From Eubacterium sp. 1001713B170207_170306_E7 (GTDB taxonomy: Bacteria; Bacillota; Clostridia; Eubacteriales; Eubacteriaceae), in the NCBI RefSeq assembly GCF_015547515.1, contig NZ_JADMVE010000012.1:1-64000 (forward strand): a DNA stretch of 64,000 bases. The letters run 5' to 3'. Position numbers and translations under genes: made by a program. Numbering within the stretch: the first letter of the stretch is position 1; every line of letters begins with the position of its first letter. The notes below the pieces were generated by a model that saw nothing but the letters and a program-made list of their open reading frames with translations, was not told the origin of the DNA and did no database searches. This document shows positions 50,143 through 58,982 of the stretch, in pieces.

Positions 50143-52149
50143 GTGGAATATTTAACTGTTAAGCAAGTTGCAGATATTAAAGGCTGTTCACAACAATATA
50201 TTAGAAAAATAGTCGGACAAGGGAAAATCATTGCTACTGAAGCTGAAGAGCCGATTAACCATCGTATTCAATATTTGATTCCCATTGAAACACTGCCCGA
50301 AGATCTTCGCCAGAAATACTATGCCAGTATCGCCACGGATGGCCCGCCGGTTCCAAAAGAAAAGGCGGAAAAGAAGGAGAAGCCCAAAGCGTATAAGCCT
50401 TTTGAAGCCTATAACCAGAAAGAGCGTGAGGAAATTATGCAGTGGTGTGAGATTCTGGAAATATGGCAGCAAAAGCGCAATCACTTTGAATCAAAGGTAG
50501 AGGGGGATCGAAACGTGGTCGGGTACCTGAAATGTGAGTATCCGGACAAGCAGATTTCTATCGACATTCTCTACCGGAAATATGCGGCGTACAAAGCCGG
50601 TGACTTCGGCGGTCTTCTGGATGGCCGGGGCGGCTGGAACCGGGGCAAGAGTGCGGTGCCCGGCATCCTTTTTGACCAGTTTCTCTGGTATTACCTGGAT
50701 GACCGGCAGCCTTCCGTGAGCGTGTGTTACCGTGCTGCCATCGATGCTGCCAGGGAGTTTTACCCTGAACTGGTTGCCCAGGTTCCCAGTGAGCAGAGTT
50801 TCCGGCGCAAGCTGAAAAAGGAAGTGCCGGAGGCGGTTGTGAAATATCTGCGTAAGGGTGAAAAGGCCTGTTTTGACAGCAGTGCGCCATACATCGAGCG
50901 CCTGTATGACCAGATCGAAGCCAATGATGTCTGGATCGCGGATAACCACACCTGGGATGTGATGGTGATGCGGGATGATGGCAGCGAGGTCGTGCATCGC
51001 ATGTACCTGACGGCCTTTCTGGATGCAAAGAGCGGTGTCCTGACCGGCTGGAACGTGACCGACAATCCTTGCTCGGACAGTACGATCTTTGCCCTGCGGC
51101 ACGGAATACTGCGTCACGGCATCCCCAAGGTCTGCTACTTTGACAACGGAACCGAGTTCCTGACCTACGACATCGCAGGCCGGGGCCATCGGACCCGCAA
51201 AAGCCAGAGGGATGTGCCGAAGCCGGAAACCATTCTGGCAAAGCTGGGCATTGAGATGAAAAACGCCATTGTCCGAAACGCCAAGGCCAAGCCCATTGAA
51301 CGGACCTTCTACACCTTGAAGGAACATATTTCCAAGCTGATGACCGGATACTGCGGCGGAAAACCATCGGAACGGCCTGAAAGCCTGAAGCGTCAACTGA
51401 AAAATGGCAGTATCCCGGTTGACAGCGAGTTCCGAAAAGACATTGACGCTTTGATCGAAGGCCAGTACAATCAGGAAGCTTATGGCGGCAGCGAGCAGAA
51501 ATACAAGGGCATGACCCGACTGGAGGTCTGGAACGAGAGCATTCAGAACACGATCCAGCGCATTGCCAGCGAGGATGATTTGAACCTGATGCTCATGCGG
51601 ACCACGAGATACCAGAAGGTCAAACGGAACGGCGTCTGCATTGAGATCGCCGGAGAAAAACTCTGGTACAGCAACGCAGATACCTGGCAGCATGTCGGGG
51701 ATGAAGTCTATGTCCGGTATGATCCGACCGATCTGAAAACCGTCCGGGTCTATGATGTCGAGGATCGTTTTCTTTACACCTGTCAGGTTGAACCAGCATT
51801 GCTGCTCAACTTTATTGAAGATGACAAAGCGGCATTGGCCGATGCCAATGAAATTGTTCGTTCTAGAAAGAAAGCTATCCGGAACTATGCTAAAGGCATT
51901 ACAGACCGGCTGCCAGCCGAGTACAAGATAGACATGCTTGATCTGAGCATCCGTAAGGCCAAACTTGCACGCGAAGGTGTGAACATCGCACAGTCCAGCG
52001 TGATTGAACCCATCCGGATTGATCCGGCTAAGGAAACGGACCATGCACAGGAGCTGCCCATGGCCTCCGGTGCGGACAACGTGGTATCCATTGATATCGA
52101 GCGCATGAACGCCCGGGCAGAAATGCGAAAAAGAAATAAAAGAAGATAA
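50143..52149 (+). CDS. MuA-like transposase (DDE recombinase)
   Basis: 668 residues. An N-terminal helix-turn-helix (LTVKQVADIKGCSQQYIRKIV) and a second DNA-binding region (about 90-190) precede the integrase core (about 260-470). Catalytic candidates are Asp in WIADNHTWD, Asp in CYFDNGTEF and Glu in PIERTFYTLKEH. A C-terminal beta-barrel and basic tail follow (ARAEMRKRNKRR), where MuB contact is expected. GTG start with AAAGGCGGG upstream. It drives replicative transposition of the phage. Confidence 0.9.
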   Translation: MEYLTVKQVADIKGCSQQYIRKIVGQGKIIATEAEEPINHRIQYLIPIETLPEDLRQKYYASIATDGPPVPKEKAEKKEKPKAYKPFEAYNQKEREEIMQWCEILEIWQQKRNHFESKVEGDRNVVGYLKCEYPDKQISIDILYRKYAAYKAGDFGGLLDGRGGWNRGKSAVPGILFDQFLWYYLDDRQPSVSVCYRAAIDAAREFYPELVAQVPSEQSFRRKLKKEVPEAVVKYLRKGEKACFDSSAPYIERLYDQIEANDVWIADNHTWDVMVMRDDGSEVVHRMYLTAFLDAKSGVLTGWNVTDNPCSDSTIFALRHGILRHGIPKVCYFDNGTEFLTYDIAGRGHRTRKSQRDVPKPETILAKLGIEMKNAIVRNAKAKPIERTFYTLKEHISKLMTGYCGGKPSERPESLKRQLKNGSIPVDSEFRKDIDALIEGQYNQEAYGGSEQKYKGMTRLEVWNESIQNTIQRIASEDDLNLMLMRTTRYQKVKRNGVCIEIAGEKLWYSNADTWQHVGDEVYVRYDPTDLKTVRVYDVEDRFLYTCQVEPALLLNFIEDDKAALADANEIVRSRKKAIRNYAKGITDRLPAEYKIDMLDLSIRKAKLAREGVNIAQSSVIEPIRIDPAKETDHAQELPMASGADNVVSIDIERMNARAEMRKRNKRR

Positions 52150-52181
52150 TCGGCGGGGGTGCCGAAATGAAAGGAGCAACA

Positions 52182-53102
52182 ATGAAACCACTGAGTGAGG
52201 AACAAAAAAAGGTATTGGAACAATTTGACCAGCTTGCAAAAATTGAGGGCAGCCAGAACAAGGCCTGCCAGAAGGTCGGCATCAGCAGTGCCATTATTTC
52301 CGGTATCCGCAGCGGCAAGTATGAGGGCGATGCGGATAAGCAGATACAAAAGCTGCAAGACTATTTTTCCGTGAAAGATGAAGCCGTGGAAAGCTACGTG
52401 AACAGCGGCTACGTGGAAACCAGCATCAGTAAGAAGGTATATGGGTATATCCGAAATGCCCAGATTAAAGGCGGCCTGATCGCCCTCTCCGGGGATGCCG
52501 GGATTGGAAAGACCCAGGCGATCCGGAAGTATGTGCACGACCATCCCTATGATACCATCTGGATTACCGCAAACCCCTGTTTAAATAGCGTTAAACCTGT
52601 TTTAAAAGCCCTTTGTCGGGAGTTGAATGTCATCGCGAGAACCAACGATGACATGTTTATTGGCATCCAGGACAAGCTCCGGGACGGGATGGTGCTGGTA
52701 TTTGATGAGGCCCAGCATCTGCACCTGAAGACCATTGAGGTGCTGCGAGGTTTCTCAGACTATTTTAGTGATAACGGCATGACCCTGGGGATTATCTTTA
52801 TCGGCAATGTTGAGACCATCAATAAATTCGGCGGCAAGCAGGAGGCCGTATTCCATCAGATCAGCAACCGCACCAAACAGAAACCCGTGCTCAAGGCCAC
52901 GGACATCACTCGGGGAGACATTGAGCAGCTTTTTCCAGAGATTGCGGCGGAAGCGTCCTCCGTGGATTTTCTCTGGGGCATTGCCCAGAGCGCCCAGGCG
53001 ATTCGCGGGGCCACCAACCTGTACAGCAACGCCTTTGACAATGGGGATACCAGCTACGAAGGGCTGGTTGCCATGGCGAAACATATGGAAATGCGCTTAT
53101 AA
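52182..53102 (+). CDS. MuB-like AAA+ ATPase, target DNA activator
   Basis: 306 residues. The N-terminal helix-turn-helix (GSQNKACQKVGISSAIISGIRSGKY in segments) is followed by an AAA+ domain with Walker A GDAGIGKTQ and Walker B MVLVFDEAQH, then a sensor region FIGNVE. It delivers target DNA to the transposase and gives target immunity. I prefer the ATG at 52182 with AAAGGAG over an in-frame ATG five codons upstream. Confidence 0.88.
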   Translation: MKPLSEEQKKVLEQFDQLAKIEGSQNKACQKVGISSAIISGIRSGKYEGDADKQIQKLQDYFSVKDEAVESYVNSGYVETSISKKVYGYIRNAQIKGGLIALSGDAGIGKTQAIRKYVHDHPYDTIWITANPCLNSVKPVLKALCRELNVIARTNDDMFIGIQDKLRDGMVLVFDEAQHLHLKTIEVLRGFSDYFSDNGMTLGIIFIGNVETINKFGGKQEAVFHQISNRTKQKPVLKATDITRGDIEQLFPEIAAEASSVDFLWGIAQSAQAIRGATNLYSNAFDNGDTSYEGLVAMAKHMEMRL

Positions 53103-53211
53103 CGGATGGGGCTTCGGCCCCACCCCTATCAAATGCAGGCAAGGCCGGTCACAACCCCGGAAAAATGCAGAGTGGATAGAGGTCTTTAAAAATAGAATAG
53201 GAGGTGCAAAA

Positions 53212-53463
53212 ATGACGATGCACAAAAAAGTAAACAGTAAGGGCGGTCTGACCATTCCGAGAGAAGCAAGGGCGGAGCTTGGGCTTTTTCCAGGCCAGGC
53301 GATGGACCTGGAGATTGATCAGGATCGCCTGGTGCTGAAAAAGCACATAAAGACCTGTCGCTTCTGCGGTAGCCCCGAGGATGTCCGGACAGCGATGGGG
53401 ATTGATTTCTGCCGGTCCTGCGGTCTTGAACTGATGGCCGCTATTTCCGAATCGGGGGCTTGA
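53212..53463 (+). CDS. AbrB-type DNA-binding protein with zinc ribbon
   Basis: 83 residues. The N-terminal SpoVT/AbrB swapped-hairpin domain reads KVNSKGGLTIPREARAELGL and MDLEIDQDRLVLKK. The C-terminus has CRFCGS and CRSCGLE, a probable zinc ribbon as in AbrB/Abh-like proteins. It is in the early operon and may be a phage transition regulator. AGGAGGTG is the ribosome site. A GGGGC-TTCG-GCCCC hairpin lies upstream at 53107. Confidence 0.75.
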   Translation: MTMHKKVNSKGGLTIPREARAELGLFPGQAMDLEIDQDRLVLKKHIKTCRFCGSPEDVRTAMGIDFCRSCGLELMAAISESGA

Positions 53464-53464
53464 C

Positions 53465-54115
53465 ATGGAAGATATAGCAAACATTATTGATCAGCTGGTA
53501 CAGGTTAAACGGATGATTTCCAGGTTAAATGAAAAGAAAACACTTCTGGAAGCTGAAATTTTAGCACAGGCTGAGCAGGACCTGAAAAACACCAAGTATA
53601 AAACCGTACACTACAACGGCACGATGGGGGATCGGGTGACCGCCACCAAGACGTCCAGCATAAAAGTGATCTATCCCAGCTATCTGGCCTCCATTTTTGG
53701 AGATGCCTACAAGGACGTTGTGAAAGAGGAAACCAGCTACAAGTTGTCCGAACCGGCCAAGCGTATGATGGCAGGGCTGTATCTGAATGAGTATTCCGAA
53801 CTGTCCATTGAGGATGTGCTCCGGGATATCGAAGCGCCGCCGGAAAAGAAGGAGCTGCTGAAAAAGAAGATCAAGGGCCAGCGCTTCGCGACCGACAAGA
53901 AAAATCTGATGGACATCGCAGAGCTGGATGAGAAAAATGCTGAGATTTTCGCCTACTTTGCCGCAGAGGCGGCCGTTTGGAATGACTTCCTGAAATTGAT
54001 GGCCGTGAACGGCAAGAACGATCCAGCCAGCATTGACCGGGCGCTGGAACTGATCGACAGCGCCGTGATGGTAGATGAAAGCACCAAAATTGCCGTGGAG
54101 GTCCGGGATGCTTGA
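53465..54115 (+). CDS. Phage protein of unknown function, early region
   Basis: 216 residues, mostly helical with an N-terminal coiled coil (IDQLVQVKRMISRLNEKKTLLEAEI in segments) and a charged middle (PPEKKELLKKKIKGQRF). It begins one base after the AbrB-type stop. The position between MuB and GemA is where Mu-like phages carry semi-essential early genes, often host-nuclease inhibitors such as Gam. I do not see a Gam match strong enough to name it. Confidence 0.6.
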   Translation: MEDIANIIDQLVQVKRMISRLNEKKTLLEAEILAQAEQDLKNTKYKTVHYNGTMGDRVTATKTSSIKVIYPSYLASIFGDAYKDVVKEETSYKLSEPAKRMMAGLYLNEYSELSIEDVLRDIEAPPEKKELLKKKIKGQRFATDKKNLMDIAELDEKNAEIFAYFAAEAAVWNDFLKLMAVNGKNDPASIDRALELIDSAVMVDESTKIAVEVRDA

Positions 54116-54239
54116 GATGATCCGGACCTTTTCGTTGGCATTGTGGGTTTCTGAACCGCTGCAGGCCATTGTGACCATGCTCACCATTGGTCTGGTCTGC
54201 GCGATCTGCATTGATGGAAAGGATGAAAAACATGGATGA
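54108..54239 (+). CDS. Small membrane peptide (43 aa)
   Basis: An ATG at 54108 overlaps the previous gene's end and opens a 43-codon frame with one hydrophobic helix (PLQAIVTMLTIGLVCAIC) and a charged tail. It ends overlapping the next gene at ATGGATGA. The tight overlaps on both sides support translation. GGAGG lies upstream at 54097. Confidence 0.45.
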   Translation: MLEMIRTFSLALWVSEPLQAIVTMLTIGLVCAICIDGKDEKHG

Positions 54240-54522
54240 AACCGAAGTAAAGGCCGCGGAGACCGCCATGCGGGATAAACGCCGGGGCATTAAAGGGAAG
54301 GAAAAATGGGGCGAAAGCGCCTATACTACTGCGATTAAAGCTCTTGAAAAACAAATGCCGGTAGAAGCAACGGTACAGCTAAGTTCCTATGGGGTGTTTG
54401 AACCGCATTGCCCAGTGTGCAGCTGCCGTCTGGAAGATTATGGCTATTCGGAAAATTCCGAAGAAAGTGATCTGCGATATTGCCCGGAATGCGGGCAGCG
54501 GTTGGAAATTAAAGAAGGATAA
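54232..54522 (+). CDS. Phage zinc-ribbon protein
   Basis: 96 residues with HCPVCSCRLEDYG and YCPECGQRL, two CxxC knuckles of a zinc ribbon in the C-terminal half, preceded by a basic helical part. ATG 54232 has GGAAAGG upstream. Early-region location and size are typical of small phage regulators. The family is not recognised. Confidence 0.55.
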   Translation: MDETEVKAAETAMRDKRRGIKGKEKWGESAYTTAIKALEKQMPVEATVQLSSYGVFEPHCPVCSCRLEDYGYSENSEESDLRYCPECGQRLEIKEG

Positions 54523-54544
54523 AACAAAGCAAGGGGGTGTAACA

Positions 54545-55057
54545 ATGCCTGAACTTTCTAAAAATATGACCAAGCGTATCTACGCGCTGGCGGCAGTAAC
54601 CGGGGTGCTGGAGTCCGGCAACAAGAACGATCTGCTGCACAACCTGGTCCGCGGCATTTCCGGTAAGGATTCCGTGAAAGCGCTGACCGGCGAGGAGGCC
54701 CTGAAGGTGATCCGAAAGCTGGAGCAGCTTCCGAAAAAGCCCAGAAAGAAGCAAAAAAAGGTCGAGCCGCCTTATCCTGGGGCACAGCCGGGGATGATGT
54801 CCATACCAATGCAGGAAAAGGCCTGGGCTTTGATCTATGAGCTGATCGATCTGGATAAAAAGGATGGCGTGCCCAGCCGGGGCACTGCCGGTGAGCGCAT
54901 GGCCGGTGCCATCCGAAAAATCCTGCACATGGACGTGGAGCTGTCCGATCCTTTCCGCTGGATCGACGATGAACAGGCCTGGCTCTTGATCGAACAATTG
55001 AAACGGTACGTGTCCTCCAGGGAAGCCCAAAGCCGGAAAAGGCAAAAGGGAGACTGA
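54545..55057 (+). CDS. gemA: GemA-like regulatory protein (Mu gp16 / DUF1018)
   Basis: 170 residues. NMTKRIYALAAVTGV at the N-terminus and the C-terminal AWALIYELIDLD, GERMAGAIRKILHMDV, DPFRWIDDEQAWLLIEQLKRYV match the GemA family of Mu-like phages. The middle has a basic PKKPRKKQKK stretch. GemA modulates host gene expression in Mu. ATG 54545 with AGGGGGTG upstream. Confidence 0.78.
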   Translation: MPELSKNMTKRIYALAAVTGVLESGNKNDLLHNLVRGISGKDSVKALTGEEALKVIRKLEQLPKKPRKKQKKVEPPYPGAQPGMMSIPMQEKAWALIYELIDLDKKDGVPSRGTAGERMAGAIRKILHMDVELSDPFRWIDDEQAWLLIEQLKRYVSSREAQSRKRQKGD

Positions 55058-55058
55058 C

Positions 55059-55370
55059 ATGGATCTGATGGACAAGCTGGTACTGGAGGACCTGACGGAG
55101 GAGCAGCGTCAGATGGCCGAGCTGATCGGGCTAGAGAACTACAAAAAGCTTGTCCATGTATTCGGCGGCAGCAGCGTGTATATTTTCAAGGAGAGCACGC
55201 TGATCAAGACCCTGCGGGACAAGGAAATTAAGGATAAGTTCAATGGTAGAAACATTACCGAGCTGGCACAAAGGTACGATCTCTCAACCAAGCAGGTGCG
55301 CAACATCTTAAACGGTGTGGATGCGGTCGATTCGGGTCAGCTCTACATCACCGATTTTTTTAATGGATGA
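55059..55370 (+). CDS. Mor/C-family transcription activator
   Basis: 103 residues of the Mor family: EEQRQMAELIGLENYKKLVHVFGGSSVYI in segments (N-terminal dimer region) and a C-terminal helix-turn-helix FNGRNITELAQRYDLSTKQVRNIL. In Mu, Mor turns on middle transcription. It starts two bases after gemA and is followed by a terminator, which marks the end of the early operon. Confidence 0.85.
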   Translation: MDLMDKLVLEDLTEEQRQMAELIGLENYKKLVHVFGGSSVYIFKESTLIKTLRDKEIKDKFNGRNITELAQRYDLSTKQVRNILNGVDAVDSGQLYITDFFNG

Positions 55371-55408
55371 AATCATCTTCCGAAATACTTCATTAGAAGA
55401 CCAGAATA

Positions 55409-55450
55409 ATAATAAGGTATCATTGTGACAACGATGATGCCTTATTTTTT
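55409..55450 (+). terminator. Terminator ending the prophage early operon
   Basis: AATAAGGTATCATTG pairs with CGATGATGCCTTATT (one bulge) over a short loop, followed by TTTTTA. It separates Mor from the next genes. Confidence 0.8.
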
Positions 55451-55473
55451 ATGGCATGGTAACGGAGCTAAAC

Positions 55474-55821
55474 ATGACCACAGGAATATCCCCCCAAGTA
55501 ATCAGTGTTTTTTTATCAATTGGAACATTGATACTGGGTGTTATTGGCTATTTTTTACGAAGGACCATCAGTGACGCCGATGCCTGCCGGGCAGACATCA
55601 ACGAAATGAAAGAAAAATTTGCTACCAAAGCGTCTGTGGAAAAGTTTCAGGAAGATGTTTCCGGGAAGCTGGATATTATCCAGCGTGATTTAAATCAAGT
55701 TCAATTAAATTACATACCTAAAGATGATTTTTTTAAAGAAATGTCAAAAATAGATAATAAAATTGATCGCATTCAGGATTTGATTATTGAGAATATCAAG
55801 GGAGAAAAAAGGAATGACTAA
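55474..55821 (+). CDS. DUF2730-like membrane/coiled-coil protein (Mu gp25-like)
   Basis: 115 residues: one N-terminal membrane helix (VISVFLSIGTLILGVIGYFL) and a long coiled coil (MKEKFATKASVEKFQ, KIDNKIDRIQDLIIENIK). In Mu-like phages a DUF2730 protein of this shape precedes the small terminase, as here. A holin-like role is possible. I prefer ATG 55474 with GGAG upstream; an ATG six codons earlier has no ribosome site. Confidence 0.6.
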   Translation: MTTGISPQVISVFLSIGTLILGVIGYFLRRTISDADACRADINEMKEKFATKASVEKFQEDVSGKLDIIQRDLNQVQLNYIPKDDFFKEMSKIDNKIDRIQDLIIENIKGEKRND

Positions 55822-56140
55822 AGATGAACTCGAAATGAAGCGCCGCCTCGAGGTGGGCAATTTTGCCAGAGACAATGGCCGCGTAATCCGGGCCATCAAC
55901 GTGCTGCAGGGCAAATGGGTATCCCTGGGCTCTGTTAGAGAGGCACTGGATGAGGTTGAGAACCTGGAGCGCTCTCTGATTTACCTGGAGCGGGCCGAGT
56001 ATATGGTGTGTCGGCATGCCGAAACCAAGGAGCACGTTGAGATCGAGGACGCCGATGATCAGAGCTGTGAAGTGACCCTGACTCACAAGGGCATCCAGCT
56101 GGCGCTTTACTTCATTGAGGACCCTGCAGTAAAGGTGTGA
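55814..56140 (+). CDS. Phage winged-helix-like protein
   Basis: 108 residues; INVLQGKWVSLGSVREALDEVENLERSLIYLERAEYMVCR in segments, then TLTHKGIQLAL, the pattern of a winged-helix domain. It corresponds in position to the small protein between DUF2730 and DUF3486 in Mu-like phages. It overlaps the upstream gene by 8 bases; AAAAGGA lies before the ATG. Confidence 0.6.
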   Translation: MTKDELEMKRRLEVGNFARDNGRVIRAINVLQGKWVSLGSVREALDEVENLERSLIYLERAEYMVCRHAETKEHVEIEDADDQSCEVTLTHKGIQLALYFIEDPAVKV

Positions 56141-56144
56141 TTAT

Positions 56145-56693
56145 ATGGCAAAGAAAAATCGAAAACACAGCAAAATTGATAAACTCCCCGCCGACATCAA
56201 AGAGACTGTTGAACAGATGATGCAGGCGGATTTTACGTATGCAGAAATCGCGGACTACATCCGGGACTGTGGTTTCGAGATTTCCGTGACCAGTGTCTGG
56301 CGGCATGCCACCAACCTGAATGCCACCGTGGAGACCCTGCGCATGGCCCAGGAGAATTTTCGTGTCATTATGGATGAGATCGCGCGTTACCCGCAGCTGG
56401 ACACCAGCGAGGGGATTATCCGGCTGCTGTCTCACCATGTGCTGGAAGCCATCAATAACATGGATGAAACACAATGGCAGAACATTGATCCAATTAAACT
56501 GATTAACCAGAGTAACGCGCTGATCCGCGCCGCCAGCTACAAGAATAACATGGATCTGAAAAACAAGGATATCATGGAGGCAGGCATGGAACAGGTGAAA
56601 ACCCTGGTCTTTGAAGCCATGGCAAGAGAGAACCCCAAGCTGTACGCCGAGGTCACCAAGTTCCTTTCCGAAAAGCAGGAGGATCTGAAATGA
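56145..56693 (+). CDS. DUF3486 family protein (Mu gp27-like, probable small terminase)
   Basis: 182 residues. SKIDKLPADIKETVEQMM, DFTYAEIADYIRDCGFEISVTSVWRHA form the DNA-binding start typical of DUF3486, followed by helical oligomerisation segments. It recognises phage DNA for packaging in Mu-like phages. Its stop overlaps the NusG-like gene by ATGA. Confidence 0.8.
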   Translation: MAKKNRKHSKIDKLPADIKETVEQMMQADFTYAEIADYIRDCGFEISVTSVWRHATNLNATVETLRMAQENFRVIMDEIARYPQLDTSEGIIRLLSHHVLEAINNMDETQWQNIDPIKLINQSNALIRAASYKNNMDLKNKDIMEAGMEQVKTLVFEAMARENPKLYAEVTKFLSEKQEDLK

Positions 56694-57181
56694 GAGAAAT
56701 CTATGTGCTGCACGTGATGAGCGGCATGGAGATGGCGGTGCAGGAGCGCCTGAAGCGTGAAGGACTGACAGAAACCATTATTCCCATGGAGGAGCGCCTG
56801 GAGCGCTGCCGGGGTGATTGGACTACACGCAAGCGCCTGCTCATGCCCGGATACGTGTTTGTCTATCTGGATATGAATACTAAAGAATACTATAAAGCCT
56901 GGAACATTCCAGGTGTGATCCAGTTTCTGGGTGCAGAAAGGCCCAGTGCACTTTCTGAAGATGAGAAAATGCAGATGTTTTGGCTGTATGGTGACGGCGG
57001 CTTGTTCAAGCCCTCCACCATTCGTGGAAAACCAGGCGGGCAGATCGAAGTCACGGATGGCCCGCTGGTGGGCCATGAAAAAGACATTGTGAAGCTTGAC
57101 CGCCACCGGAAAAAGGCCAAGGTGCGGATGACCTTTTCCGGTGAGCCCGTTGAACTGACGGTATCCGCATATTTTGTATAG
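56690..57181 (+). CDS. Phage NusG paralogue (LoaP-like antiterminator)
   Basis: 163 residues. NGN domain: IYVLHVMSGMEMAVQERLKRE, KRLLMPGYVFVYLDM, NIPGVIQFLG. KOW-type C-terminal domain: GGQIEVTDGPLVGHEKDIVKLDRHRKKAKVRM in segments. Specialised NusG proteins such as LoaP and RfaH act on single long operons. Here the gene sits directly before a 330-base leader with two hairpins, upstream of the head genes. Processive antitermination of the late operon is the likely role. Confidence 0.82.
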   Translation: MREIYVLHVMSGMEMAVQERLKREGLTETIIPMEERLERCRGDWTTRKRLLMPGYVFVYLDMNTKEYYKAWNIPGVIQFLGAERPSALSEDEKMQMFWLYGDGGLFKPSTIRGKPGGQIEVTDGPLVGHEKDIVKLDRHRKKAKVRMTFSGEPVELTVSAYFV

Positions 57182-57509
57182 GTGTTCTGGCCGTTTTTTC
57201 TACCTTTTTCGGCCTTAACATAAAGCTACACCCCCCATTCTTACTTTTGCAAGGGGAACCCGATTGATGCGTCTCGGGTTCTTCTTTGCAGAATGACATA
57301 CGAACCCGGAACAGTCTTTTTTAAAAAAGTCTGAATGGCGAAGCATGCCCTGAACCAGGTGGGCGGTGTGCGCTGATAGTGTTCAAAAACGTTAAAACGA
57401 CGTTTAAAAATGTTCAAGAAATAAAATTCGATACGATATTTAGGTACAAGGCCAAAGCCCCGATACGGGGCAATTTGAGCCTTATTTTTGATGGAAGGAG
57501 GCATGGCCT
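57182..57509 (+). promoter_or_regulatory. Late-operon leader with tandem hairpins
   Basis: Hairpin 1 (57256-57287): GAACCCGA pairs with TCGGGTTC, extended by outer TGCAA...TTTGCA, and followed by a short T-rich tail. Hairpin 2 (57448-57490): AAGGC...GCCCC pairs with GGGGC...GCCTT, followed by ATTTTTG. Between them GTTCAAAAACG and related ACGTT(T)AAAA copies lie at 57380-57418. No coding frame is convincing. It fits an antiterminator target region. Confidence 0.6.
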
Positions 57510-58982
57510 GTGATCAACACCCAAAAGAAAAGCATCGAAGCCCTGAGTAACGCCATTTCCGGGGTGCGAACCGTGAAGGATGATGCCCTGGATACACAGA
57601 TTGAGCTGGCGCGAAAGGAATTTTTCTGGTACTGCAATCTGCGGGCACCGAAGTTCTACAAACGGGACCGGGCCTTTCTGGTAGAATTCTGTGAAGATCT
57701 CCAAAACTTTTATGAATCCAATGATGAGATCATGGTCATCAACATGCCGCCGCGGCACGGGAAGTCCCGGACCGCGGGCCTGTTCGTGGAGTGGGTCTTG
57801 GGGCAAAATCAGGAAGAAAAAATTATGACCGGCTCCTACAATGAAACATTGTCCACGAGCTTTTCCAAAAATGTCCGAAATGCCATCCAGGAACAGAAAG
57901 CTGACAGCCACCGGATTGTTTACTCCGATGTTTTTCCGGGCGTAAAAATCAAAGCAGGCGATGGAGCCATGAATCTCTGGAGTCTGGAGGGTGGCTACAA
58001 CAACTATCTGGCGACCAGCCCGACCGGGACGGCCACCGGCTTTGGCGCGTCACTTTTAATCATTGATGACTTAATCAAGTCGGCTTCTGAAGCGTATAAC
58101 GAAACCGTTCTGGAAAAGCACTGGGACTGGTTCACGAATACCATGCTCTCACGACTGGAAGAGGGCGGCAAGATCATCATTATCATGACGCGCTGGGCAA
58201 GCGGTGATCTGGCAGGACGGGCCTTAAAATACTATGCAGAACAGGGCATAAAGGTGCGCCACGTCTCCATGAAAGCCCTGCGGGATGACGGCACCATGCT
58301 CTGTGAAGAAATTCTGAGCCACCGCAGCTATAAAAATAAAGTTCGGGCCATGGGGGAAGATATTGCCAGCGCCAACTACCAGCAGATTCCGATTGATGTT
58401 AAAGGTCGGCTCTATACCGAGTTCAAGACCTATGACACCATCCCAGTCAATGACCACGGAAAACCGCTTTTCCAGGGCATTATGGCTTATTGTGATACGG
58501 CTGATGAGGGCGCGGATTATCTGTGCTGCATTATTTACGGCGTGTACAACCTGGAGGCCTATGTGCTGGACATTGTCTATACACAGGAGCCCATGGAGGT
58601 GACCGAAAAGAAGGTTGCCAAGGCGTTTTATGAGCAGGCCGTAAATAAAGCAAAGATTGAGTCCAACAACGGGGGCCGCGGTTTTGCCCGGGCTGTGGAG
58701 CGTATTCTGAAGGAACGTTACCGCAGCAACCGGACAAAGATAAAATGGTTTCATCAGAGCCAAAACAAAAAGGCGCGCATCCTGACGCATGCCAGCTGGG
58801 TCATGGATCATGTTTATTATCCCAGGAACTGGCGCGACCGCTTCCCAGATTATTATAAAGCCATGAACAGCTATCAGCGTGACGGCAAAAACGCCCATGA
58901 TGATGCACCCGATGCGACCACGGGCATTGCCGAGAACATGGAACGCGGCGGCATCCGGACGTTCAGAAAGCGGGGTGTTTAA
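57510..58982 (+). CDS. Phage terminase large subunit
   Basis: 490 residues. ATPase domain: NMPPRHGKSRTAGLFVEW (Walker A), SLLIIDDLIKSASEA (Walker B), IIIIMTRWASGDLAGR (coupling motif). The C-terminal nuclease domain has AYCDTADEGADYLCCIIYG (first catalytic Asp) and HDDAPDATTGIAENM (late Asp pair). It packages DNA into proheads. GTG start with AAGGAGG upstream. Its resemblance is to SPP1/TIGR01630-type terminases, not Mu gp28. Confidence 0.9.
   Translation: MINTQKKSIEALSNAISGVRTVKDDALDTQIELARKEFFWYCNLRAPKFYKRDRAFLVEFCEDLQNFYESNDEIMVINMPPRHGKSRTAGLFVEWVLGQNQEEKIMTGSYNETLSTSFSKNVRNAIQEQKADSHRIVYSDVFPGVKIKAGDGAMNLWSLEGGYNNYLATSPTGTATGFGASLLIIDDLIKSASEAYNETVLEKHWDWFTNTMLSRLEEGGKIIIIMTRWASGDLAGRALKYYAEQGIKVRHVSMKALRDDGTMLCEEILSHRSYKNKVRAMGEDIASANYQQIPIDVKGRLYTEFKTYDTIPVNDHGKPLFQGIMAYCDTADEGADYLCCIIYGVYNLEAYVLDIVYTQEPMEVTEKKVAKAFYEQAVNKAKIESNNGGRGFARAVERILKERYRSNRTKIKWFHQSQNKKARILTHASWVMDHVYYPRNWRDRFPDYYKAMNSYQRDGKNAHDDAPDATTGIAENMERGGIRTFRKRGV

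Noticed and set aside
53107-53200. 18-codon frame between the MuB-like and AbrB-type genes
   Set aside because: Too short, no ribosome site and no similarity that I recognise.
57309-57332. AGTCTTTTTTAAAAAAGTCT-like stretch in the late leader as a terminator hairpin
   Set aside because: Its arms are mirror images rather than reverse complements, so it does not form a full stem; only the central T6/A6 part pairs.
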